Below, one piece after another: positions 37,959 through 47,090 of a stretch of DNA of 64,000 nucleotides (the stretch's first letter is position 1; each line of letters starts with the position of its first letter). The stretch spans positions 62,001 through 126,000 of the forward strand of contig NZ_JAEQNC010000014.1 of assembly GCF_016722925.1 (NCBI RefSeq). The letters run 5' to 3'. This stretch comes from Phytoamicus setariae. GTDB lineage: Bacteria > Pseudomonadota > Alphaproteobacteria > Rhizobiales > Rhizobiaceae. The notes beneath the pieces are model-generated. The model was not told where the DNA came from. It did no database searches and saw only the letters and a list, made by a program, of their open reading frames with translations. Position numbers and translations under genes: made by a program.

Positions 37959-38930
37959 ATGAGCCCTGCAGCAGCCAATGTCATGCCCCCCTTCAATCCG
38001 CCGTTCTGGTACGGTTCGTTTGCGGGTCTTTGGGTCTACTATGTAGTCGATGTCAACAAGCTGAACTCCGCGCTGGCAAGCCAGACCACCAGCTTCCGCG
38101 CCTTTGACTTCGGAGGCGGCAAGGGCCTCGTGAACATCAACTTCATGACTTACGCCGGCCATTCGGGCGAGAACGACCCGCAGGCCTACATTGACATCTT
38201 GAAGAAGCCCGAAGATCCTTTAAATCCAAGCGCCTCATCACCTCCGAGCCTTGGCGTAGAGGCCAGCAACGAATGCGAGTTCAGCATCGTGTGCTACCCG
38301 CAGGCGCGCCAGGCCCAGGTTCCGTTCGGGCTCAGCGTTGCCGACTTCATTGCTGGCAACGATCACACCAAGACGCTCGGCAGTTATCGGATGGCCGTGC
38401 CTTGCGACGACCGCATCGCGGTTTACTGGGGCAAGAAAAACTTTGGCGAGACCAAAGTGATGACACACCCGTTTCTCTACAATGTCCCGACGCCGAACAA
38501 CACGCCTGCAGGAGGTCAGGTAGGCCAGACAGCATGGCTATTCACGGTTCCCGGCACGGTCGATGAAGGGTTCGAGTTCAATTCTAAAAACTTCACCTGC
38601 GCTCCCTTCATGTTCTCGCTCAATCTGGATTGCTCGACCTCGCCGTCCTTCCCATGCAACGCGTCCGAAATCGTCAACTACAGCACGTATCCCGATACGA
38701 CGTCCGGACGACCGGTAGGTTCGCGACGAAACATGTTCGGCAGCTTCGTCGGGTTTGATTTCAGCACGAATCCGCCAACCGCTGCGCAGCTCACGATCGG
38801 CAACAGCACACACCCGCTCGGCCGCCTGATGAGAGGCTTGCTTGGCTCGGCCCCGAGCCCTGTCGCCGCACAGGTGTTCCAGTCGCAGCCGGTGATTGCC
38901 GAGAGCTCGCCCTACTATGTCGACCTCTAG
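37959..38930 (+). CDS. Protein of unknown function preceding a GMC dehydrogenase set
   Basis: 323 residues not recognised with confidence. There is no signal peptide or membrane segment. The start of the chain (PPFWYGSFAGLWVYYVVDVNKLNSAL) and the middle block YRMAVPCDDRIAVYWGKKNF recall the acetoacetate-decarboxylase fold, but catalytic residues cannot be confirmed. The central part is rich in Cys, Pro and Asn. It lies 57 bases after the large cyclase and 7 bases before the haem-c gene, and so belongs to an operon with the dehydrogenase genes. A role in handling the substrate or product of the GMC enzyme is possible. Confidence 0.6.
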   Translation: MSPAAANVMPPFNPPFWYGSFAGLWVYYVVDVNKLNSALASQTTSFRAFDFGGGKGLVNINFMTYAGHSGENDPQAYIDILKKPEDPLNPSASSPPSLGVEASNECEFSIVCYPQARQAQVPFGLSVADFIAGNDHTKTLGSYRMAVPCDDRIAVYWGKKNFGETKVMTHPFLYNVPTPNNTPAGGQVGQTAWLFTVPGTVDEGFEFNSKNFTCAPFMFSLNLDCSTSPSFPCNASEIVNYSTYPDTTSGRPVGSRRNMFGSFVGFDFSTNPPTAAQLTIGNSTHPLGRLMRGLLGSAPSPVAAQVFQSQPVIAESSPYYVDL

Positions 38931-38937
38931 GCGGAAG

Positions 38938-40194
38938 ATGACATCAGGGGCAACGGCGATCGTTTTCGCCGCCGCCGCGGCGTGGCTCGTCGGGTACGGG
39001 GGGAATGACGGAGTGACGGCGGCGGGGTCACTGCCGTCACTCAGCGCGACGATTCCGGGCGATGTGGCGCCGGGCGCAAACGCCTCCGACATCGATAACT
39101 TCTCCTGGCAAAGTTTTGTGGCGGTGAACTGGCCCGCAAACGGTAACGAAAAAATCGGTGCGAACGGTGACAACGTCGCGGTCTGGCAATTCTGGAAGCA
39201 GGACGCGGACGTTCTGGTGCCAGACGGGCAGGTTCCCAAGCCGTGGACCGCTCCGCCAACCATCCCGCCGTATTGCACCCAGAAGGCGCCGGCTGGTACC
39301 CGCATTCTCACCCACTACACCAAGGGCGGAGAGCTGGGTGATTTCCTGACGCCGGGCAATGGCCCGCTGATCGACCAGAACGGCGAATATGTGCGCTTCG
39401 AGATTCTGGTGAACGAAGCCATGTACGACTTCATCCTTACCAACAAGCTCTATTCGAAGGCCGGGCAGGCAGCCTACAATCCTGGTGGCGTCGTGGCCTT
39501 TCCGTCCGGCCAGAAGGGCGGTGCGCCCGGCGCGATCATGCTTAAAGTCGCATGGAAGATCCTGGGTCCCGGCGACGACCCGAAACGTTTCCACACGGCG
39601 CTGGCATATATCTACGATCCAGGACCGACACCCAGTTGCAAGCTCGAGCAGGTGGGACTGGTGGGGCTGCACATCAGCCACAAGACGACGAACGCGCCGC
39701 AATGGATCTGGTCGACCTTCGAGCATATCGACAATGCGCCGTTGGTGGGCAACATGGTGCCGGCGCACTACAACTTCAATAATGGCAAGGATTGCGAATC
39801 CGCCGGCCTGTGCAATGTCGTGCCCGTGGGCGCGTGGAATCCGAACTCCGGCGTAAAAACACCAGTGCAGGTCGCACGGCTTGATGATTTCACCCCTAGT
39901 GCCAAATTGCAGAACGACGCCTATTCGCAGGCCCTGGCTGCGGTCAATCCCAACTCAGTCTTTGCCAACTACCGTCTGGTCGGCACGCAATTTCCGAGCG
40001 ACGTGACGAGCAAAAGCGCGCCATCCGGCGTTCCCATACCGCGCTTTCTCGCCAACACGACCATGGAAACCTATTTGCAGGGACAGGTCCCGATCGTGTC
40101 CTCGAATTGCGCTGGTTGCCACTATCAGGCCACGATGTCCGACCAGCGGCTCAGTGACTTTTCCTTCATTCTTGCCCGCGTGAGCTCACCGTGA
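38938..40194 (+). CDS. Secreted protein with a single C-terminal haem-c motif
   Basis: 418 residues. The N-terminus (SGATAIVFAAAAAWLVGYGG) is a signal peptide, giving a periplasmic protein. Only one haem-binding motif is present, CAGCH, about 30 residues from the C-terminus (VSSNCAGCHYQATMSDQRLS). The rest has no family that can be named; it is rich in Asn, Gly and Pro. The ATG at 38938, after GGCGGAAG, is preferred over 38896, which overlaps the upstream gene. Next to a dehydrogenase small subunit and a GMC flavoprotein, it most likely accepts electrons from them. A single haem at the extreme C-terminus is unlike the tri-haem subunits of gluconate or fructose dehydrogenases. Confidence 0.72.
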   Translation: MTSGATAIVFAAAAAWLVGYGGNDGVTAAGSLPSLSATIPGDVAPGANASDIDNFSWQSFVAVNWPANGNEKIGANGDNVAVWQFWKQDADVLVPDGQVPKPWTAPPTIPPYCTQKAPAGTRILTHYTKGGELGDFLTPGNGPLIDQNGEYVRFEILVNEAMYDFILTNKLYSKAGQAAYNPGGVVAFPSGQKGGAPGAIMLKVAWKILGPGDDPKRFHTALAYIYDPGPTPSCKLEQVGLVGLHISHKTTNAPQWIWSTFEHIDNAPLVGNMVPAHYNFNNGKDCESAGLCNVVPVGAWNPNSGVKTPVQVARLDDFTPSAKLQNDAYSQALAAVNPNSVFANYRLVGTQFPSDVTSKSAPSGVPIPRFLANTTMETYLQGQVPIVSSNCAGCHYQATMSDQRLSDFSFILARVSSP

Positions 40195-40202
40195 GGACGG
40201 CC

Positions 40203-40685
40203 ATGGATTCCAGCACCCGCCTGCAAACATTCATCGATCTGGTTTCCGCTCTGACGGGCGTCTCCGCCCGGGTCGCAGGCCAAGCAGAGGCCGCTGCCCA
40301 ATATCTGGAAAACTATACGCATGCGGCCGACGGCATTGCCGGGGCCGGCGCCACGGATGCCCTGCTTGGTGTCTTTGCGGCGGGACGCCAGAAGCTGCCA
40401 CCTGAAAAAGTTGCCAAAATGCTGTTCTACAAGGAACTTGATGGCTCGTCGCCGGACCCGGCATGGCCCTTTTCCGCCATGACTAGAAATCTCATGAAGT
40501 TCGTGCTGCTCGGCGTCTGGTACGATCCCAACAAACCCGGTGACGACGGGACAATCCCCACGGCCGCGTCCTATTCGGAAGGCCTCGTCTGGCTGATAGC
40601 CCAGGCGCATCCCGTCGGCGCCAGCCAGCTCGCCTATGGCTACTGGGCCAATCCACCGCCATCTCTCAAGGACCTGATCGGATAG
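40203..40685 (+). CDS. Small subunit of a membrane-type FAD sugar/alcohol dehydrogenase
   Basis: 160 residues resembling the small (gamma) subunits of sorbitol, fructose or gluconate dehydrogenases (FSAMTRNLMKFVLLGVWYDP, YSEGLVWLIAQAHPVGASQLAYGYW). Those subunits hold the GMC flavoprotein and help its export. Here no clear twin-arginine signal is seen at the N-terminus. The ATG at 40203 follows GAGGACGGCC; an in-frame GTG at 40191 overlaps the upstream stop. The GMC gene begins 4 bases after its stop, so the pair is translationally linked. Confidence 0.72.
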   Translation: MDSSTRLQTFIDLVSALTGVSARVAGQAEAAAQYLENYTHAADGIAGAGATDALLGVFAAGRQKLPPEKVAKMLFYKELDGSSPDPAWPFSAMTRNLMKFVLLGVWYDPNKPGDDGTIPTAASYSEGLVWLIAQAHPVGASQLAYGYWANPPPSLKDLIG

Positions 40686-40689
40686 CACT

Positions 40690-42537
40690 ATGGCAGACTA
40701 TGATGTGATCATTGTCGGCGCAGGCATTTCGGGAGCCATCATGGCCCTGGAGCTGGGCAAGCAAAACAAGCGCGTGCTGGTGCTCGATGCCGGGCCGGCT
40801 GATCCGAACTCGCGCAAGGATTTTCAGGACCAGTTCCTTCGGTCCGTCATCAAGCTGCCGGAATGCCCCTATCCGCCCTATGAGGACGATCCGGCACAGC
40901 AAAATGCGCCGCGCGCCAACAGCCACATGCTATTCAAGTGGCCGGGTTACAAGAACCCGGACCGAAAAGGCCAGATCGACAAATTCAATGCAACGAGCCA
41001 TCTGACGGTGTCGCCAGCCTCGGAAATTCCCTTCCTCAGCACCTATGAAAGGGTGGTCGGCGGCACGACGTGGCATTGGCTGGGCACCTGTCTGCGCCTG
41101 CTTCCCAACGACTTCCGGATGAACTCCATGTACGGACGCGGCATCGATTGGCCAATCGGCTACGACGACCTCGTCGAGGACTATGGCAGGGCCGAACACG
41201 AGATCGGTGTTTCGGCCAGTGTAGATGAACAGGAAAAACTCGGTATCGCGTTTCCGCCCGGCTACAGCTATCCCATGCCGCGCATCGCGCCGACCTATTC
41301 GGACGTGCAACTCGACGCATGGATGGCGGGATTGAAGCTGTCGTGGCTCAACAACCAGATGCCCCGCATGACCAACACGCCACAGGCACGCAATTCCATC
41401 TTCCATGACGGGCGCCGTGCCTGCGCCGGGAACACGTCGTGCATCCCGATGTGCCCGATCCAGGCCAAATACGACGCCACCATCACGCTGCAAAAGGCGA
41501 TAAATACGAATTATGTGATCGTTCAGGCCCAAAGCGTCGTGAAGAAAGTCAATGTCGATGCTGAGACCCATAAGGTCACGTCCGTCGATGTGGTTCGCTA
41601 CGACAGCACAGCCGGCGGAACCCATAAATGTGAGACACTTACAGCGACGGCTTTCGTAATTGCCGCCCATGCCATCGAAACGCCGCGCCTGCTGCTGAAC
41701 TCCAAGTCCGACACCACGCCCAAAGGCGTCGCCAACAAGAGCGGTCAGGTCGGGCATAACCTCATGGACCACATCGTCTACCTCGGCTGGGGATTGAGCC
41801 CAGAGCCCGTCTATCCCAATCGCGGGCCGCGCTCGTCCGGCGGCATCGAGACGCTCCGCGATGGACCTTTCAGGAAAGACTTCGCGGCGTTCCGCGTCGA
41901 TGTCGGCAATGAAGGGTGGGGCTGGGCCGATGGCGATCCCAACACCATCACCAACGACTTCATCGACGGGACGAACAACTCAGGCACAAATCCCGACGGC
42001 GCGACCCTTTGTGGCGATGCGCTGGTGAAAGAACTCAATGACAGGCTCACGCGCATGGTGCGCTTCTGCTATCTGGTGGAACAGCTACCCTGCCATAAGA
42101 ACAAGATTGCGCTTTCGGGAACTGAAAACGATGGCCTCGGCATTCCACGGCCCGAGATTACCTATAACCTGGATGACTACACCTTTGCCGGACTTGCCAG
42201 TGCGGCGAAAGCCACCAGCGTGATCTTTGAAAAATGCGGTATCACCAACTACACCCGGCTGCGCGACTACGCTCATGACGGCAACGGATATCCCACGGCG
42301 GTCGATTCATCGGGCACGCCCTACAATGTCTACGGTGCGGGCCATATTGCCGGCACCTACCGAATGGGCAGCAATCCGGATGAATCCGTCGTGAACGACC
42401 GCCTACAGAGCCACGATCACAGCAATCTCTTCCTGCTCGGCAGCGGCGTTTTCCCGACGATTGCCACGGGCAATCCGACATTGACGATCGCGGCCCTAAC
42501 CTATCGCGCGAGTCGCGAACTGCTGAAGCAGCTCTAG
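40690..42537 (+). CDS. GMC-family FAD-dependent oxidoreductase
   Basis: A 615-residue flavoprotein of the glucose-methanol-choline family. The N-terminal FAD motif is VIIVGAGISGAIMALELG with VLVLDAGP. The substrate loop region includes YERVVGGTTWHWLGTCLRL, and the C-terminal active-site region has GHIAGTYRMGSNPDESVVN, then LLGSGVFPTIATGNPTLTIAAL. It is of the large-subunit type used in membrane sugar-alcohol dehydrogenases, matching the small subunit just upstream. Substrate unknown. Its stop lies 2 bases from the stop of the convergent SulP gene. Confidence 0.88.
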   Translation: MADYDVIIVGAGISGAIMALELGKQNKRVLVLDAGPADPNSRKDFQDQFLRSVIKLPECPYPPYEDDPAQQNAPRANSHMLFKWPGYKNPDRKGQIDKFNATSHLTVSPASEIPFLSTYERVVGGTTWHWLGTCLRLLPNDFRMNSMYGRGIDWPIGYDDLVEDYGRAEHEIGVSASVDEQEKLGIAFPPGYSYPMPRIAPTYSDVQLDAWMAGLKLSWLNNQMPRMTNTPQARNSIFHDGRRACAGNTSCIPMCPIQAKYDATITLQKAINTNYVIVQAQSVVKKVNVDAETHKVTSVDVVRYDSTAGGTHKCETLTATAFVIAAHAIETPRLLLNSKSDTTPKGVANKSGQVGHNLMDHIVYLGWGLSPEPVYPNRGPRSSGGIETLRDGPFRKDFAAFRVDVGNEGWGWADGDPNTITNDFIDGTNNSGTNPDGATLCGDALVKELNDRLTRMVRFCYLVEQLPCHKNKIALSGTENDGLGIPRPEITYNLDDYTFAGLASAAKATSVIFEKCGITNYTRLRDYAHDGNGYPTAVDSSGTPYNVYGAGHIAGTYRMGSNPDESVVNDRLQSHDHSNLFLLGSGVFPTIATGNPTLTIAALTYRASRELLKQL

Positions 42538-42539
42538 CG

Positions 42540-44771
42540 CTACGTCACATGCTCGGTCATCCGGTTGGCAATGAGCACTTTTTCGGCCAGCGCCCGGCTG
42601 ACCAGCTGGTTGAAGAGGATCGCAAGTGGCTGGTTCTCCCGAGCCAAACGCTCGGCCTGCTCTGACGACATGCGGAGCAGGACGACCTCCGTCTCAGCCT
42701 CAACATCCGCTGTCCGCAGCATACCGAGGCTATAGGCCAGCTCCCCGAGTACGGCGCCAGCGGTCATGGTGCGTAGCCGCTTGCGGCTAGTATCCTGTGC
42801 GGAGCGGAAGATAACCGCGCGACCCGTTTCCAGGAAGAAGATATCTTTCGCTTCTGCCCCGGCCTTGATGATTATATCGCCGGGCGCATACACCTCGCGT
42901 GCCATTGCGGCGAACAGCTGATCGAGTTGCCTTTCATGTTCCGGCGACTTGGCGAAGTGGCCTGCGAGAGACTTTCCGTTCATGCCGTGGCCGACCGATT
43001 GCAGAATGTCTTCTTCAGCCTTCTCGAGGGCGAGGTCGAGATTGTCGTAGACGGGAATGCGCCCGCCCAGGCCCATGTCGAGTCCCGAGCGGAGCAGAGC
43101 CTCCGTGATCTTCGGGTTAAGCGCGCAGAACGTCAATGCGAAGCCGCTTGCCTCGGCCAGGTTCTGGATCCGCTTGAAGGCGTTTGCCGAGGCGCTGTCG
43201 AGGTCGGTGGCGCGCGAGAAATCGATGATAACTGAGCGAAGCGGCATCGCGGCATCGGCCGCGACGGCGTGGCGCACTTTGTCGACGACCTGTTCCGAGG
43301 TGCCGAAAAACAGGAAGCCCTGCAGCTGGATCACATGCACGGCTTTGCCCTGGTTGGCCAGCTTCGTCATTTCCCCCGGCGCCCGTTCCGTCGTGCTCGG
43401 TAGCCGGGCGAGCGAGGTGACGTTCCTGATCACTGGCGCATGGGAATAGCTGTAGGCGAACAGCACGGTCGCGATGAGGAAGCCGGCGAGGATCGCGACC
43501 AGGAAGCTGTAGAAAAGCGATATCGCGACAATGGCGACAACGACGCTCCACTCCCGCAAGCTGAAGGTCTTTCGCGTGGCGACGAGCCAGTCATGCACGA
43601 GGTCGAATCCGTAGTAGAGTACGAGGCCGGCTGACAGGAAAAAGGGTACAAGGCTGACGACCTGTGGGGCAAAGACCAGGCCCAGCAACCCCACCAGCGC
43701 TACGAGAAACCCGGCGCCGCGGGCCGTGACGCCGCTCTTGTTCAGAAGTTGCGTGGTCGCAAGATCAGGATAGCCTGGCGGCGCGCCCATGCCGCTGACC
43801 AGGGCATTGACTGCCCCTGTCAGCCTGAGTTCGCGGTTGACGTCTAGCTCCTTGCCGGTTGCCAGTTCCAGCGCAGAGATGTTCATCATGGCGGCAAAGA
43901 GACTGAGCAGTGCAGCGGTGCCTATCACTGGCGCAGCCGCGACGACGGCCGGCCAATCGACCAGTGGCAGCAGGTCGGGAAAGGGGAGCTGCAGGGATTG
44001 TGACGCAGGGACCGAGGGAAGCAGGCCAAGGGCCGCTGCATCCGCCGTGGTCATACCGGCCATCCAAAGCCAGCCATGGAAGAGGAACGCTGCCCCGACG
44101 AGATTGGCCAGCACGACGAAGGGTTTTCTCAAATGGGCCATGGCAAGGTAGATCAGTCCCGCCAGCAGCACGGCCGGCATCATGTTCAGCATTTGAGACG
44201 GCTTGACCGACAGGACGCCGTGCAGGCTTGGCTCAACATGGCAGACCATGGCGATCCCGCCCATAAGCAGCAGACATCCTGTCGCGGCCATGAAACCCGC
44301 CAGCACTTCAAGCGGAAAGAAGCGTACGAGGCGCCCGGCTCGGAAGAAGCCGGTGGCGAAAATAATGATTCCTGTTGCGAGCGTTGCAGTGGCGACAATG
44401 GCAAAGGCCGTTGCCAACTTTGAATCCGGCGAGACGGTGGATACCGCGCCAACGAGAGACGCAGCGAGGATTGCCGCACCGACATCCTGGGCGCAGGCCA
44501 TATTGATCTTGAGCTGGCTGCGCCACCCGACGAGGAATGACAAGAGTATCGTGCAGCCCAGCGCGCCCGTGACCGCCATGCCGAGGCCTTGCGACAGCTC
44601 TCCGGCAAACAACAATGTTGCAAGCGCGATGGCGAAGCCGATGCCATCGAGGCCAATGACCACGGATAAAGGGATCAGGCGCGGCAATTGCCGCATCAGA
44701 CTGGTCGCTTGCGCTCTTGCAAACGGCCGCGCGTCGAGTGCCGGTGCGATGTCGCCAATGCTGTCCTCCAT
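42540..44771 (-). CDS. SulP-family anion transporter with STAS and cyclic-nucleotide-binding domains
   Basis: 743 residues. Residues about 25-430 form the SLC26/SulP transmembrane unit with about 12-14 hydrophobic segments. A STAS domain follows (about 475-580, VIQLQGFLFFGTSEQVVDKV and IIDFSRATDLDSASANAF). The C-terminus (about 625-730) is a CRP-like cyclic-nucleotide-binding domain (YAPGDIIIKAGAEAKDIFFLETG, GAVLGELAYSLGMLRTADVEAE). Transport of sulfate, bicarbonate or another anion is expected and would be gated by a cyclic nucleotide. Two class III cyclases lie within 10 kb upstream and a third 4 kb downstream, suggesting a local signalling module. Confidence 0.9.
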   Translation of the reverse strand: MEDSIGDIAPALDARPFARAQATSLMRQLPRLIPLSVVIGLDGIGFAIALATLLFAGELSQGLGMAVTGALGCTILLSFLVGWRSQLKINMACAQDVGAAILAASLVGAVSTVSPDSKLATAFAIVATATLATGIIIFATGFFRAGRLVRFFPLEVLAGFMAATGCLLLMGGIAMVCHVEPSLHGVLSVKPSQMLNMMPAVLLAGLIYLAMAHLRKPFVVLANLVGAAFLFHGWLWMAGMTTADAAALGLLPSVPASQSLQLPFPDLLPLVDWPAVVAAAPVIGTAALLSLFAAMMNISALELATGKELDVNRELRLTGAVNALVSGMGAPPGYPDLATTQLLNKSGVTARGAGFLVALVGLLGLVFAPQVVSLVPFFLSAGLVLYYGFDLVHDWLVATRKTFSLREWSVVVAIVAISLFYSFLVAILAGFLIATVLFAYSYSHAPVIRNVTSLARLPSTTERAPGEMTKLANQGKAVHVIQLQGFLFFGTSEQVVDKVRHAVAADAAMPLRSVIIDFSRATDLDSASANAFKRIQNLAEASGFALTFCALNPKITEALLRSGLDMGLGGRIPVYDNLDLALEKAEEDILQSVGHGMNGKSLAGHFAKSPEHERQLDQLFAAMAREVYAPGDIIIKAGAEAKDIFFLETGRAVIFRSAQDTSRKRLRTMTAGAVLGELAYSLGMLRTADVEAETEVVLLRMSSEQAERLARENQPLAILFNQLVSRALAEKVLIANRMTEHVT

Positions 44772-45384
44772 ACTGCGTTCCCCCTGAGCCTTATGCGACG
44801 ATGCAAAAAGTCATTTCGGCAATCAAAAAGCAGCTTATTGTTATCGGCGACCTCGCGCTATGGTAGTCAAGTAACCTTGGAGTAGATGCGGACTGGAGTC
44901 CAGATCGACTAACAAGTTGTCAGCCGGCCTCCGATGGAGTTTTGTCATCAATGCTCACCGGAGGGCGGTCCCTTCTTGGCGCGTTGGCGACCATCGGCTT
45001 TTGATCGTAGTCACGTTTTCACAGCTCGATCTGCTCTGCTAGCGGACACGGTAGTGAAGATCGTGAACGTCTAGGGATTTTCGCGGGCGAGCGCAAATGC
45101 CAGTAGGCCGATGATATCAAGGACTATCGGCTTGCGGAAAATGCCAAACAGAAGTGCAAAGAAAATGCCATGATTGATGTATGGGGTGCGCTGGAGCGGA
45201 CACAAACGCGATGCGAACTTCCGTTTCGTCCACCTCGAGCTGATCGACAACTGCGCGGATACAGGGACGGCGGAATGGCGCGGGCTTCCAGAGCATTGCG
45301 AACCGTACTTCGACAAGACGGCGATCTTCTCCCTGCGAGAGGTGGGCGTCCGGTCGCAATTCTGCGCCCACCTCTTCGCGTCGA
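44772..45384. other. Intergenic stretch, possible decayed membrane gene
   Basis: 613 bases with no gene that can be supported. On the minus strand 45074-45180 reads GIFFALLFGIFRKPIVLDII followed by GLLAFALAREN, a natural-looking hydrophobic C-terminus, but it has no plausible start or upstream continuation in frame. It may be the remnant of a small membrane protein. The right-most part near 44800-44880 is AT-richer and probably holds the SulP promoter. Confidence 0.35.
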
Positions 45385-45597
45385 CTAGCAGTAATAGACG
45401 CCAACGGCACAACGCCGTGCCGTGCGCCGCGCGACGCCGGCCACGCTGACCGGCGTCAGCGGTCTGCCGACTCTGGCGCTCGCGTCGGACACGAAGCTGG
45501 GGATCGGAACCAAGGACTGGTTGCTCGCCAGATCGCCGACAATAAGCAGGGCCGCCCAAGCGACGCAGATGATTCCCATGCGCTTTAGAAGGGTCAT
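45385..45597 (-). CDS. Small exported protein, 70 residues
   Basis: Not recognised. Residues 5-25 (KRMGIICVAWAALLIVGDLA) form a signal peptide or anchor; the remainder ends in a basic stretch, VARRTARRCAVGVYYC. Its start overlaps the stop of the upstream OmpA-family gene (ATGA at 45594-45597), strong evidence that it is translated and co-expressed with it. This start-stop coupling is the main reason for calling it. Confidence 0.6.
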   Translation of the reverse strand: MTLLKRMGIICVAWAALLIVGDLASNQSLVPIPSFVSDASARVGRPLTPVSVAGVARRTARRCAVGVYYC

Positions 45598-46901
45598 TTT
45601 CCATCTCCTACTACGAAGTTCTCGGGCAGTTCGTTCAGGCTGTGCTTGAGGTCTTCCACGTCGATCTTTTCGGCCTTTGATGTGTTCTTGAAGTCATAGT
45701 CGTCGTGCATGACCGCGTCTCCAGTTTTCCAATCCCTGATCTGGACGCTGTATTCCGGCCCCCCCACGACCATTGTGGACGTAATCACCATGCGGCAAGG
45801 ATAAGGTTGTTCCCCCTGAGCGACCCAGATCTGAAAATCCACATCGTCCTTGCGGAAGGCGAGAGAGTCGCACTCCTTCCCATTGACGATACCGCTTCCC
45901 AGGTCCTTGGCATCGTAGACACCCTGCATCAGTTCGTCATATGCATTGGTCAGCAACAAATCTGCCGCGGGCAACGGCAGTCCGTACTTGTCCTTCAACG
46001 CGTCGATCAGATGATCGACCGTGCCGGGGATCTCGACTTGCGTATATTTGTTGACGTTCTTTCCCAGAAGGGTGAGCGTTTTACCGTCGAACAGTGACTC
46101 CACATCGACAAAGCCGCCGGAACGGGTCGCATGCACCTTGTCAGGCCGGCTGAGGCTGACGGTTCCCGAACTTGCCAATCCAAGCCTTTGACCGCTGTTG
46201 GTCACGATCTGCAGACTGGCATCGTAAGCGAACGATATGGCCTTCTGGGCCGCGAGGTAATCGGACATGGCCTTGAGGAGCTTACGGGCTTCGGCCGAGT
46301 CTGTGAACCTCATGAGTTCGACGCGCCGATTGAGAGTTCTTCCTTCATCTGTGTCGTTGCTGGCAATCGGCCGGTCCTGTCCCGCGCCCGCCGCAAGTAA
46401 CCTGTTGGGATCAATCCCTCGCTCGACCAGCGCCGCCTTGATGGTGTTGGCGCGCTCAAGCGAAAGCTTTGCATTGGCTTCTTGGCTGCCGCTTGCATCG
46501 GTATGGCCGACAATTCTGAGGCCCCAATCGGGGAGGTTCTTCAGCGCCGTCGCGATGTCATCGAGCAGCGTTTTCGCACCGGAACCAAGCGTTGATTTGC
46601 CGATGTCGAAATGTAGGCCATAGACATCGTACCGCTCTTTGGTTTGCAGCGCCTGCTGCATGGCTTCCTTGCTGTACTGCGGAGGCGGGCCATCCATATC
46701 GGCTGACCAGGATGGAGCATTCGCCATTGCCACGAGGGCAACCGTTGCAAATATTTTTAGAGTTATTGCCTTGTTCCCGCGCGTATTTTTTCGAAATACA
46801 CGCCAAGCTGAAGCGCATTCGTTGTACTTCAGAAGATTTATACGGCTGTATAACATTGAGATCATCCTCCACGCTGGCTTGTGCAATTCATTGCAGAGCA
46901 A
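45594..46901 (-). CDS. OmpA-domain protein with C-terminal DUF2092-like domain
   Basis: Up to 435 residues. After a signal peptide (ITLKIFATVALVAMANAPSWSA) comes an OmpA-like peptidoglycan-binding domain (about 90-200: LHFDIGKSTLGSGA, GLRIVGHTDASGSQEAN, NRRVELMRF). The C-terminal half (about 205-420) resembles DUF2092, a lipid-carrier LolA-like fold: KLLKAMSDYLAAQKAISFAYDA, then a run of beta strands. OmpA domains usually sit at the C-terminus, so this order is unusual. It is probably a periplasmic or envelope protein tethered to the cell wall. The true start may be internal (for example 46865 or 46853), since the first about 45 residues precede the hydrophobic stretch. Confidence 0.8.
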   Translation of the reverse strand: MLCNELHKPAWRMISMLYSRINLLKYNECASAWRVFRKNTRGNKAITLKIFATVALVAMANAPSWSADMDGPPPQYSKEAMQQALQTKERYDVYGLHFDIGKSTLGSGAKTLLDDIATALKNLPDWGLRIVGHTDASGSQEANAKLSLERANTIKAALVERGIDPNRLLAAGAGQDRPIASNDTDEGRTLNRRVELMRFTDSAEARKLLKAMSDYLAAQKAISFAYDASLQIVTNSGQRLGLASSGTVSLSRPDKVHATRSGGFVDVESLFDGKTLTLLGKNVNKYTQVEIPGTVDHLIDALKDKYGLPLPAADLLLTNAYDELMQGVYDAKDLGSGIVNGKECDSLAFRKDDVDFQIWVAQGEQPYPCRMVITSTMVVGGPEYSVQIRDWKTGDAVMHDDYDFKNTSKAEKIDVEDLKHSLNELPENFVVGDGK

Positions 46902-47090
46902 TGCATTCTTTAGTCTTGATCACTAAATGCTGGGGAAGGCGAAGTAACTGTAACAGGTCCGTATCAGAAAGTGTAGGTCAGATTTTCGGGCGAAACTGCC
47001 CACACAATGTGCATTCGCACGACCTGCGCGGTATGCTTATGGTGCCGAAGGGCGGTCATCGAATTGATCCCGACAGGCGACCAATGCCAC

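Noticed and set aside
45071-45604. 177-codon minus-strand frame overlapping the small exported gene
   Set aside because: The overlapping 70-residue frame has the ATGA coupling and signal peptide; only the last 35 codons of the longer frame look natural, so it was left as a possible remnant.
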